Assembly (NCBI GenBank): GCA_028386065.3
Contig: JAKUCV010007315.1
Span: 66,772 to 130,771, forward strand
Length of the DNA: 64,000 bases
Origin: Turnera subulata
Taxonomy: Eukaryota > Streptophyta > Magnoliopsida > Malpighiales > Passifloraceae
Reading direction: 5' to 3'
Shown here: piece by piece, positions 1-8,893 of the stretch
How the letters are laid out: the number at the start of each line of letters is the position of its first letter
How positions within the stretch are numbered: the first letter of the stretch is position 1
The notes under the pieces: generated by a model
Told to the model about the DNA's origin: nothing
The model's database searches: none
Seen by the model: the letters and a program-made list of their open reading frames with translations, nothing else
Position numbers and translations under genes: made by a program

Positions 1-224
1 AATTAAAAATGTTTTGTTCTTCCACCCTGACATCTCAACAAAGTAGCGATTCTCTTCCTAAAAATTAATATTACACTAGTCAAAGGAACAAATCTACACA
101 TCCACAAACGAGAAAGGAGTGTTATCAACCCATTGACAAGGATAAAACAATGTCCCTATAAAGGATGTCGATTCCTTGTAAAGAAAACGATCGCATTCAA
201 TATGTAAACAGAAAAGAACCTAAC

Positions 225-1624
225 CTCTTCCCAGGACTTCCCAGAAGCTTCCAGCAAGGCAGCGTTGCATGTCTTGAGTTCTATGGAGGAACCAGTGAGC
301 ATTGAGGCCGCCTCTTCCCACCCCCGATTATGGCCCATGCACCTGTATTGTTAATAACTGAAGAGTGAGTCATATATATATATATAAATTTTTCATCCAA
401 TATCATAACTTTGTTTCAGACTTCGAGGAATGCATGAAGCAGAGTGTGTCGGAGAGTAAAGCATTGCCAAAAGAAAAAGATGGCGTGTAAAATGCCTTTA
501 ATCTGCCGTCATATTTTGAAGCTCTTCTACACAAAACTATCATCACAGTATATCAACCACGTAAACAATTAGAAAGCCAGTGTTAGTGGAACCTTTTAAA
601 CCCTAAACAGTGATTGAAAAGGGTAACGGGAATTTGCCATAATAAGTTTGCTTATGCTAAAGGTAAATACCAAATTAATTGAAATGACACAGGACAGCTC
701 CAGGATGATAGAGATGCAAACAGGGAGGAGGAGGAGGAGGCAGCAGCGAAGTTACTGACATAACAGTGAGGACGTCATCGGCGGAATATTTACAGATGGA
801 GAGATGGAGGTGGTCGGCGGTCTGGCCATCCATAGCGGCAATGGAATAGAAGCTGGGAATGAAATGAACCTGTGCATCGGAAAAAGCTGCCACCTGTTGC
901 TGCATTATTTCAAGTGTCTCCCTTGTTCGCATTGCATCGCTGAAACAAAAAAAAATCCACACATAATAAATAATCCAAAAGCCAAAAAAAAAAAACCCCT
1001 TAATAATAAGGAGAGGAGCAAGTGAATTTAGTTATGACTGTAGTAAGTACCTACACAAGATGAGCTGAGGGAGCCAACCCAGCTCCTGCAGCTTCAAAGA
1101 CAGCTTGGCAGCATCGGCTTGCCCGGTTTTGCTCAGAGGACGATCGTGATCTATCTTATATTAATTAATTAATTAATTAATTATCACACACAAAACACGA
1201 AAGAAAAAAAGAAATAAGGTTTTAATAGGGCGGGATTAAATTTATACAACAAAATTGCAAAAGGATAAAGAAGAGGGTTCGGGGGTACTAAATTACTATT
1301 ACCCCTAAGGGAAGGGTCATCCCAGGAACTCTTAGCATGGCGAAGCAGGATTAGGCGGCGGCGGTGGGACACTGGGCTGGCGGACTCCTCCTCCTCCTCC
1401 ACGGCGGCGGTGATGATGTTGGCGGCCAGTGATGTATCTACTGCGGCGCAGGAAGAGGGCCAACTACTTGTAGTACTAGTGATTGGACGGCTGCTAGTTG
1501 GACGGTTCCAGCGGCGGCAGTTAACAGTCGGCGGGAGCGGAGGGTAGTGCTTGATTAACATCAACATCATCAATCCGTCGAAGTTTCTTTGGGCACATCC
1601 GGTGAGGATTACATTGCCATTCAT
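225..1624 (-). CDS. SixA-like phosphohistidine phosphatase (histidine phosphatase superfamily), 3' end not settled
   Basis: Four exons join in frame on the minus strand: 1303-1624, 1051-1150, 760-939 and 225-342, all with GT/AG borders. Exon 1 carries the catalytic RHG-type motif LILLRHAKSSWDD. The exon 1/2 junction restores SLRDHDRPLSKTGQADA, and exon 3 starts SDAMRTRET. The exon 3/4 junction gives MCMGHNRGWEEAAS with the second conserved histidine. This order is that of the SixA/phosphoglycerate-mutase-like family, which removes phosphate from phosphohistidine; the plant substrate is unknown. The roughly 90 residues before the RHG motif are low in acidic residues at first and could be a plastid or mitochondrial targeting peptide (inference). 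The first ATG is at 1624, and an in-frame MM pair at 1570 is an alternative start. The last exon is unclear. An acceptor near position 59 would add residues containing GWK, but the expected family C-terminus is not convincing, so the gene probably continues past the window edge. Confidence 0.8.
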
Positions 1625-1859
1625 CTCTTTTTTTTTTTTTTTTTTGGGTCTCGCTCTTTCTTAATTAGTACTAGTAGTTAGTACTTGCTTACTAGTACCA
1701 CTAGTAGCTAGCTTTGCCCGGTGAGCTACGTGTCACTTGACTGATGATGCTTCCATCACTCGCTTCCCAATATTTATTTTTCATTTTGTTTTATGCGTCC
1801 GTTCCATACTGTTCTCGTCTTCCAAAATGTATACGATAAAATACAATACACATTGAATT

Positions 1860-2338
1860 TGTTATAAATAAATTACGGTGAATGTCATTGTTATCATCCA
1901 GTAAAATTCATTTTTATCATACTCGAATTTACTCCCGGTAAATACTTTACCCATACACTAAACTTCTATTTGGAATTATCTCTTTGGCTAATTACCCTTC
2001 ATGATTCCATTTGTCCTAATCCTAATATCATCTTCCTTTACCTAACATCCCTTTGATTTTATCCTTTTAAATTAATCATATTTATTTGTTTTTATCCTCT
2101 TATTTCCAACTATAAATACTCCTTCATTTTTTCACTTTCATACACTTACAACCCACCATAAACTTCACTCTCTTCTCATTCCATATACTTCTCTTCCAAT
2201 CTCCCTCCATCTAAATTTATTATTCTCTTCTACATATTATTATCAAAAGTGTATTATTATTACCAAAGTTGTATTATTACCTTGATCAAGTTTGTATTAT
2301 TCCATCAAATAATGAAAATCTCCCCCAATTTTATAACA
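1860..2338 (+). repeat. 5' LTR of the copia element
   Basis: It starts TGTTATAAATAAATTACGG and ends CCCCCAATTTTATAACA. The ends form an 8-bp inverted repeat (TGTTATAA/TTATAACA). A TATA-like CTATAAATAC lies near 2110. Immediately inside follows CGTTATCACCACGAG, the position expected for the primer binding site. Confidence 0.93.
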
Positions 2339-2604
2339 CGTTATCACCACGAGTCTCTACTCTATTAAGGTATTTATTTCTAAAATTTTTCTTATTACTA
2401 CTTTCATCCTTTCTATATGTTATATATTCTTTATTATTATGCTATTATTATTGCTGAAAGATTTATCGAGTAAGCATATATATATATTATATTCTTTATT
2501 ATTATGCCATTATTATTGCCGAAAGATTTATCGAGTATGTGTATATTATATCTATTATTATGCTTGTATTTAATTTATGTTTATGTTTTTATTTAAATTA
2601 CAAA

Positions 2605-2845
2605 TGGACTCATAAAAGGCCCATTGCCTTTAATTTTCGGTTATTTATTGGGCTACGAAAAGGCCCATTATATTTAATTTCTCGTTTTCATTTACATTTT
2701 TGATTGGGCTCGTACAAGGCCCATTGCATTTAATTCTCGTTTTAATTTTATTTACGTTATTCTTGGGCTCATATAAGGCCCATCGTATTTAATTTTTGGT
2801 TATTTATTTTTGATTGGGCTAATTTATAAAAGGCCCATGTTTATT
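2605..2845 (+). repeat. Five-fold leader repeat with GGGCT...AAGGCCCAT unit
   Basis: Five units begin at about 2606, 2650, 2706, 2765 and 2816 (spacing 44-59 bp). Each has GGGCT (GGACT in the first), 8-11 bases, then AAGGCCCAT and a T-rich spacer with TTTAATT. GGGC and GCCC can pair, so each unit is also a small stem-loop. The array lies in the copia leader between the 5' LTR and the first hairpin block. Confidence 0.75.
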
Positions 2846-3016
2846 TATTTTTAATTAAGTCTTTTATTTATTTAAATTTTGGAATTATGTAAATTGAAGG
2901 CCCTTAAAATTTTCGGAAGAAATTTGTTATGGGCATTGAATGCATTTTAAATGCAAATTGTCTGGCAACCGCAATAAAAAGCGAATATACAGCAAAGACT
3001 GGATGTCTTACTGCCA

Positions 3017-3505
3017 AAAGATCCCACAGATCTTTGAGAAAAATTGAAGAAAGATGTTGTATGACCACCAGAAGATGGATATTTTATGACCACCAGAAGG
3101 TGGATATTGTATGACCATCCGATGATAGATACTATTATTATCTTGCTTACCCTGAAGATGCAAGCCAATATATATTGAATAATTTTAATTTATGTTTCAG
3201 TTTTATCATTATGTGCTATTTTATTTTTTTTACTTACTTTACAACATTTTATCATCGTTTCTAGAATAATAGCTCAGGCATTTGTCCTGAAGACAATGCA
3301 AGTTGACATCCAAGGGGGAGAATTATATGTGTGGATGTCAACTATTTCACATAACATGTGATAGTACAATCTCGAAATAAAAAAAAAAATTTAATACGCT
3401 CCAGAAGAGCATAAGTTTGAATATGTTCCTGAAGAACGCATGCTTTACTATGATCTAGAAGATCATATATTTACGCTCTAGAAGAGCTAATACTCTTGAA
3501 GAGTA
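3017..3505 (+). repeat. Array of short covarying hairpins, first block
   Basis: Successive perfect or near-perfect dyads share a loop of the form YNGAA. CCACC/GGTGG (loop AGAA) is at 3090-3103, GCTC/GAGC (CAGAA) at 3398-3410 and GTTC/GAAC (CTGAA) at 3425-3437. TATGATC/GATCATA (TAGAA) is at 3449-3467, GCTC/GAGC (TAGAA) at 3475-3487 and TACTC/GAGTA (TTGAA) at 3491-3505. A related AAAGATC/GATCTTT dyad with loop CCACA is at 3017-3035. Imperfect copies sit at 3065-3078 and 3115-3128. Stem sequences differ while pairing and loop persist. Confidence 0.85.
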
Positions 3506-3730
3506 CAGAAACCTCCATTTACAGTAATAAAAGAGATTATTATGGATCCCTTTAAATTGACTCTACTCTATTCCCTGAAGCGAATAAGACAGTATAATTA
3601 ATTGTGCTTATGGCCCTGGATGAGGTTTTAATGGCAAAGGGAAAATATGCATATTATTATTGCATAATGGATCCATAACTGGAGAACATTCAAAGAGGAA
3701 TTATCCTCATACATAAGTTTATACAGATAT

Positions 3731-4414
3731 TTATCTGTTGGGTACAACATTGACTCTAAAACTCTGAGCCTCGTTATTGATGTTGACCCTAACACTGTCG
3801 TTCCAAGAGAACCACATACCACCCATGTTGTTTTCTCCAAGTATCTCAAACCGATTCGTTGCAGGAAAACGGAGTGGGATTACACCATGATTTTCTCCTG
3901 CTTGCCACAAAGTCTCAGTAATCAGTACCATGTTGGGCTTGTACTGATTCTTCAGATCCCTTAAGGTACGCACAAAATCTTGGAACCTTCTTGCTACACC
4001 CCTGCAATTCTATAGTAGAAGTCGTACCTTAAGCCATGTAGGTGGTAACCCAGTCACCCTTGGGACGCTCCGAGCCATCATGGAAACAAGATAATAACTG
4101 CTTTGATTTAAAATTTGACATGAAGGCTCTAGCTGAAATTCCTGCAGTCTATTAGATATGAAAAACATAATAGAGTTAGCCGAGCCATAAAAAGAAGCCC
4201 TTAGATTGCTTTGGTCCTCTAGGAAGAATGTTTCTTCCATAGGAGTTACAAAGAACCTAGATGAATAAAGTTCATCAACAAACACTAAACGAGGAATTCT
4301 CGCCAGATCATTCGGTAATTCCTCTTGCTGCTTATTCACCATGCTATAAGCTAACCTATTCCTTCTTCCTAGAGAGGCACCCTCATCAAAGAAAACAGTA
4401 GCTGGGGAAGGCAT
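3731..4414 (-). pseudogene. Conserved unknown domain fused to L1-type endonuclease start, broken copy
   Basis: The minus-strand ORF starts at ATG 4414 and runs to a TAG at 4010-4012. The same frame then continues to about 3731. The first 125 or so residues (GRRNRLAYSM, VFVDELYSSRFFVTPMEE, FYGSANSIMFFIS) match no family I recognise. After LPPTWLKVRLL comes NCRGVARR, then TLRDLKNQYKPNMVLITET and GENNMGGMWFSWNDS. That is the beginning of the endonuclease/exonuclease/phosphatase domain of plant L1 LINEs. The TAG sits where the second copy at 24847 has TGG (Trp of LLVWNCRG), so one base change broke this copy. A TATA-like TATAAGA lies at 4476-4482, about 65 bp upstream. The ORF is antisense to the copia element around it. 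The endonuclease is cut off after about 90 residues, with no catalytic C-terminal half. Confidence 0.75.
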
Positions 4415-4725
4415 TTTTCTTGTCTTGTTGAGTTTTCTGAGTTTTCTGTATCTTCCTGTCTCAACCGCCTCCCCTTCTTATAGTTTGAGATTAGACAGCT
4501 AGGTGTCAGTTTTTCAAATGTGGACTCTTTTTCTTTCTCCAAAAAGATCCAAAAGATTTTTCGGTAATTAAAAACTTTGCATTATTTGTCAGTAAACTCC
4601 AAAGTTTTTCAATCTTCAAGGTTTCGTTTTTGGAAAAGTTTACCACTACTTTAATTATTGCTCAATAATTCTGATCTTTTCCGACATGAGTGGCAGAAAT
4701 AAGCCTAAGATTGACACATGTATTA

Positions 4726-4995
4726 CAGCCTGAAGCTAGCAATTGAGTAATTGAAACTTACCATATCCAGCCAGAAGCTGGAATGCACTAGCCTGAAGCT
4801 AGCAATTTTAAGTATTTAAATACACAGTTTGCACAGCCCGAAGCTGAGACCAACTAGAAGTTGGCAGATAGATATGTGATTTATAGCTTCTATGCACCAG
4901 CCAGAAGCTGGTAAATAATTTTCCTAAGTTATTATATCCAGCCTGAAGCTGGCACATAAATAGCAGCCTGAAGCTGGCACCAACTTGAAGTTGGT
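4726..4995 (+). repeat. Array of short covarying hairpins, second block
   Basis: Eight or more dyads share the YNGAA loop of the first block. TCCAGC/GCTGGA (CAGAA) is at 4766-4782, CTAGC/GCTAG (CTGAA) at 4788-4802 and CAGC/GCTG (CCGAA) at 4834-4846. CCAAC/GTTGG (TAGAA) is at 4850-4864 and ACCAGC/GCTGGT (CAGAA) at 4896-4912. CCAGC/GCTGG (CTGAA) is at 4938-4952, CAGC/GCTG (CTGAA) at 4964-4976 and ACCAAC/GTTGGT (TTGAA) at 4979-4995. A decayed copy is at 4727-4737. The block continues the first one across the embedded ORF. Confidence 0.88.
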
Positions 4996-5849
4996 ACATG
5001 GACTTATTGTTTGGCATGACCGAATGGGCCATCCCAGGTCAATAATGATGTACGAAATTTATTTGGTCATTCATTGAAAAACCAAAAGTTTTACAATCAA
5101 TAAATTTCCACGTGTTTGTTTGCTGCGAAATTAATTATACGGCCTTCCTAAGATGAGATTGGCTTAAAATCACCAGCAAGTTTGGAAATAATTCAGGGAC
5201 ATGTACACAGACTAATAAATCCGTCGTATTGACCATCTAGGTAATTTTCACGATGCATCGACTAGATGGTCTATTGTGTGACGCAAGTTGGCATTGTGCG
5301 CACTTATTTTGATGATTAAGCCACTTGCGGGTACATATCCCTACTTATGTTATTAGACTGTATGTCTAGATAATGCTGGTATATTTCTTCAATAGATAAT
5401 GTATATCATTGGAAATAAACCCAAATAGATCTAGGGGAATATTGATAATTGATTGCAGGACCATTGTTAATGAAATATTACTGTTTGAGAAAATGGTGTT
5501 TTACATGCAGCAACGCTTGTGTGCATCAAGCCAACAAGTTATTATAAGGTCTCCCCATTTAATTGGTTCATGGTCACGAACCTAGTAACTCCCATCTTCG
5601 GACCGTTGGTTATACAGTATATAATGCTCCACCACAGTATAGTAAAGATGGTCCTTAAAGAAGGTTGGGAATAAATGTTGGGTATAAAAATCTCCATCAA
5701 TTACAAAGTAATTGAAACCATTGACTAACGATTGGAGATTTGTTAATTTGACGATAGAGTTTACCAACATCAAGGGGAGAAAGTAAGCAGCTGGATCAAG
5801 ATATTATTGAAATATATTATCAATATATAGTTGTTGATCCTCAAACAAA

Positions 5850-7520
5850 TTAGTGTAAACCTGAAGTTCAAAAGATGATTTATTTGCAGGAAAATTGATA
5901 TGCAAGTGCCAGACACATAAAGTGACCAAATCTTGTATACCAGCTGCAAATGCTCCTGTTCAAATTAGTGTTCCAGAAGAACAAGTATAGTATGTAAATG
6001 AATCTAAAGTACGCAAGAAGCATAGAATATACTCGGTTCCAAAAGAAAACAAAATTCTCGATAGAGAGAAACGAGCAAAAGAGATAAGATGGCCCCATTT
6101 AGAAAAGATGGCCTCCAGTAGAGGTTCATATTAAATGTCCTCCAAAAGAGGTTTTCTGACACAATTGATAAAGTTCCAGAAGTAACACAGGTATCTGAAA
6201 TAAATGATAATGATGAGATCTCAATTACAATGTCAGGAATGTGATGGAACCGACGTGAAATAACCGTCGACGGAATATTTGTTTTATTTATAATATAGCG
6301 CTAAATAAAATGAGGATCATGAGCCTACATCTAGTGGTCAATGTAGGCGTAGAATGATTGGTCAAATTGAGAAACATGATTAAGACTGTGTTAGACTCGT
6401 AAGTGAAGCAAGATATTTTCCGGACCTGTAGTCCGTACACCAGATGGTGTAGAACCAGTCGATTGAAAAATGGGTATTTGTGCAAAAAGGAAATCATAAT
6501 AGAGAAATTCAAAGCACGGCTTATCGCACAAGGTTTTACCCAAACGACTTGATATTAATTGTGAGGAGATATACTCCTTTGTGGTGGATGCAATTATTTT
6601 TGATAAGTCTGGCATAATATGAAAAATTAGAAACGCATCTAATAGATGCCCTTACAGCCTATATTTCTATGGATCCATATATCATGACGTATATAAGAGA
6701 ATCCCTGAAGGATTCAAGTTGCTTGAAGCAACTAATTCCCGGGAATATACAAAATTAAGTTAAATTGATGGTTTAAACCAATTTGAGTGTGCATAGTATA
6801 AAGTACATGCATGAATTTATTTTTGCTTAAGTTGATAATTCATATGTGTTTTTGCAACTTAAATATTATTGGAACTCCTGGAGAAGCTTCCAAATGCCGT
6901 GCTATGATGAAAAATCTCATAAAGAATTAGATTGGTCTTGAAGTATCCTATCTAAGTGCAATTTATCTTGCCAGTAACATAAAGCCTGAAGCTTTTGCTA
7001 TAAATTTATTTGCAAAATATAATTTTGCTCTAACGTATTTATATTGGAATATAATATATAAATACACACTCTATTATCTTAGTATATGGAATTATTTTAA
7101 CCTTGTGAGGCCATGGTGTATCTAGTTGGTTTTGCAGATGTAGGTCTTTTATTTGATCCATATAAAGCACAGACAGATACATCAAGTATCATTGTGACCA
7201 GAAAATAAAGTATCGTTGTTGCCTCTTCAAATAATGGAGAAATTGTGTTCATACATGAAGTTAGCCGAGAATGTACTTAACTAAGATCGATGATGCAGCA
7301 TAGTCAAGATTCATATGGATTAGTTAGCGAGGAAGATGTTCCAACGACGATTTATGAAGATAATGCTAGCTGCATTGCCCAATTGAAGGGAGGATACATC
7401 AAGAATCATTCAAGTGACATCTGACATATTTATTTACAAAATCAGTTCCTACTACAACTTTTGAAGAATTGATGAAGAGGATTGGTTTATGGAGGATTCG
7501 AGATATCAAGGGATGCCAAA
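5850..7520 (+). pseudogene. Copia integrase tail, reverse transcriptase and RNase H remnants
   Basis: Short in-frame stretches appear in the usual copia order, interrupted by stops and shifts. CCTGAAGTTCAAAAGATGAT at about 5860 gives a PEVQKM-type integrase tail. ARLIAQGFTQ (about 6515) and the IPEGFKLLEA region (about 6690-6730) come from reverse transcriptase. YEDNASCIAQLKGGYIK (about 7350) and LFTKSVPTTTFEELMKRIG (about 7435-7485) come from RNase H and its tail. No long open frame remains. The intact YVDD active site was not found. Confidence 0.8.
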
Positions 7521-7662
7521 ATCAGGGGGAGTAAAATACGCACTGCACTCTTTTTTCCTTCACCAAGTTTTTGTCCCACTGGGTTTTTCTTGGTAAGGTT
7601 TTTTACGAGGCAGTACTTCCTAAGCGTATTCTATCTAAGGTGCAACGACATTCAAGGGGGAG

Positions 7663-8151
7663 TGTTATAAATAAATTATGGTGAATGTCATTGTTACCAT
7701 CCAGTAAAACTCATTTTTACCATACCCGAATTTACCCCCAGTAAATACTTTACCCATACACCAAATTTTTACTTGAAATTATCTCTTTGACTAATTATCC
7801 TCCATGATTCCATTTGTCCTAATCCTAATATCATCTTCCTTTACCTAACATCCCTTTGATTTTATCCTTTTAAATTAATCATACTTATTTGTTTTTATCC
7901 TCCCATTTCCAACTATAAATACCCCTTCATTCCTTCACTTCCATACACTTACAACCCACCATAAACTTCATTCTCTTCTCATTCCATATTCTTCTCTTCC
8001 AATCTCCCTCTATCTAAATTTATTATTCTCTTCTACATATTATTATCAAAAATATATTATTATTACCAAAGTTGTATTATTACCTTGATCAAATTTGATC
8101 AAATTTGTATTATTCTATCAAATAGTGAAAATCTCCCCCAATCTTATAACA
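7663..8151 (+). repeat. 3' LTR of the copia element
   Basis: It starts TGTTATAAATAAATTATGG right after the polypurine tract and ends CTTATAACA before the GAATT duplication. It is about 10 bp longer than the 5' LTR because of a local duplication of ATCAAATTTG near 8090-8105. Confidence 0.93.
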
Positions 8152-8156
8152 GAATT

Positions 8157-8566
8157 CTAGTATTTCATTTTTTTTTTCTTTCTGATCAACCGGAAATAAT
8201 GTATCATCATCATCATCAGATAAGGGGTGAGAAAGTTTTCATTACAAGCATCGTACAACATTATCAAATTGAACCTTCAAATAAACAACCGTACTACTAC
8301 GACACCAGATCAAAAAAAGCTCCCCAACGCAACGCCAAAAATTGATATGTCATTCAGTCAGTCATGTCCGAGAACTACCATGTCCTTGATAAAAGAAAAA
8401 AAAAATAAGAGGAGCTAGATGTCACTCACCAAGTACATTTAAGATACCTGGCGCCAACATTCCACCTCAGAGTTTTTTCCAGAATACATTCACTGTAGAG
8501 TTTGAAAACTACTCATATGAGTTCTTTTTAAAGAAAAATATGTATCTTCATTCCTCTCAAAAGAGC
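8157..8566. other. Intergenic, nothing recognised
   Basis: T-rich sequence with a short ATC microsatellite near 8202. No convincing frame, RNA gene or repeat was seen. Confidence 0.5.
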
Positions 8567-8893
8567 TTAAAGGCTGAAAACTGAGCAACTGTGCTTACAA
8601 AGCTCAAAGACGCCTTGAGGAGGTGCCATTTTGCCAAACACGTTACCAAGTTTACTCCCTTGTGAAAGACGTTGCACAATATCGTCCCGCTCCGCAATCC
8701 AAGCCTTCATTCTTCATCTACATAAAGGTTCAGCCAGCAAATCTTTACCCCCAACAACTCCAACCATTTTCCAAAGTCATGCAGTTGCCTCATACCTTCT
8801 CAAGACTGGAAAAGAGCTCAGCTCATTAATTTCTTCTTTAGCAGCTGAACTCGAAGCATGTGAACAAGAATTCTCTACAACGTTGTCTGAGGC
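8567..8893 (-). CDS. Two 3' exons of an unrecognised gene (tentative)
   Basis: Two minus-strand stretches join in frame through a 78-85 nt intron. Exon 8796-8893 follows a T-rich acceptor and ends AGAAG|GTATG. Exon 8567-8711 ends in TAA. Together they give a C-terminus of about 81 residues beginning ASDNVVENSC and containing MKAWIAERDDIVQRLSQGSK and GNVFGKMAPP. The charged composition and clean splice sites suggest coding. I do not recognise the family. A possible first exon starts at ATG 9536 (METEETLPSS...), but I could not connect it, and a fragment containing DEYLSSGQIDLGN near 9040-9060 may or may not belong. It could be a decayed gene or a chance frame. Confidence 0.4.

Larger units (their letters stand above)
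1860..8151 (+). mobile_element. Ty1-copia LTR retrotransposon, complete borders, decayed coding region
   Basis: Two direct repeats of about 480-490 bp (1860-2338 and 7663-8151) start TGTTATAA and end TTATAACA. They are flanked by a perfect 5-bp target duplication GAATT (1855-1859 and 8152-8156). A polypurine tract (CAAGGGGGAG) lies directly before the 3' LTR. Coding remnants read on the plus strand. An integrase C-terminal stretch lies around 5850-6100. Reverse transcriptase pieces include ARLIAQGFTQ at about 6515 and an IPEGFKLLEA-like piece at about 6700. RNase H pieces lie at 7110-7500 (YEDNASCIAQLKGG, LFTKSVPTTTFEELMKRIG). Stops and frameshifts are everywhere, so it cannot move by itself. 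I counted 15 differences in the first 150 bp of the LTRs, all transitions, as expected for an old methylated copy. A block with an antisense ORF interrupts it at about 3730-4700. Confidence 0.92.

Noticed and set aside
4726..4995. CRISPR-like repeat array
   Set aside because: The repeated units are self-complementary hairpins without equal repeats and spacers, inside a plant retroelement.
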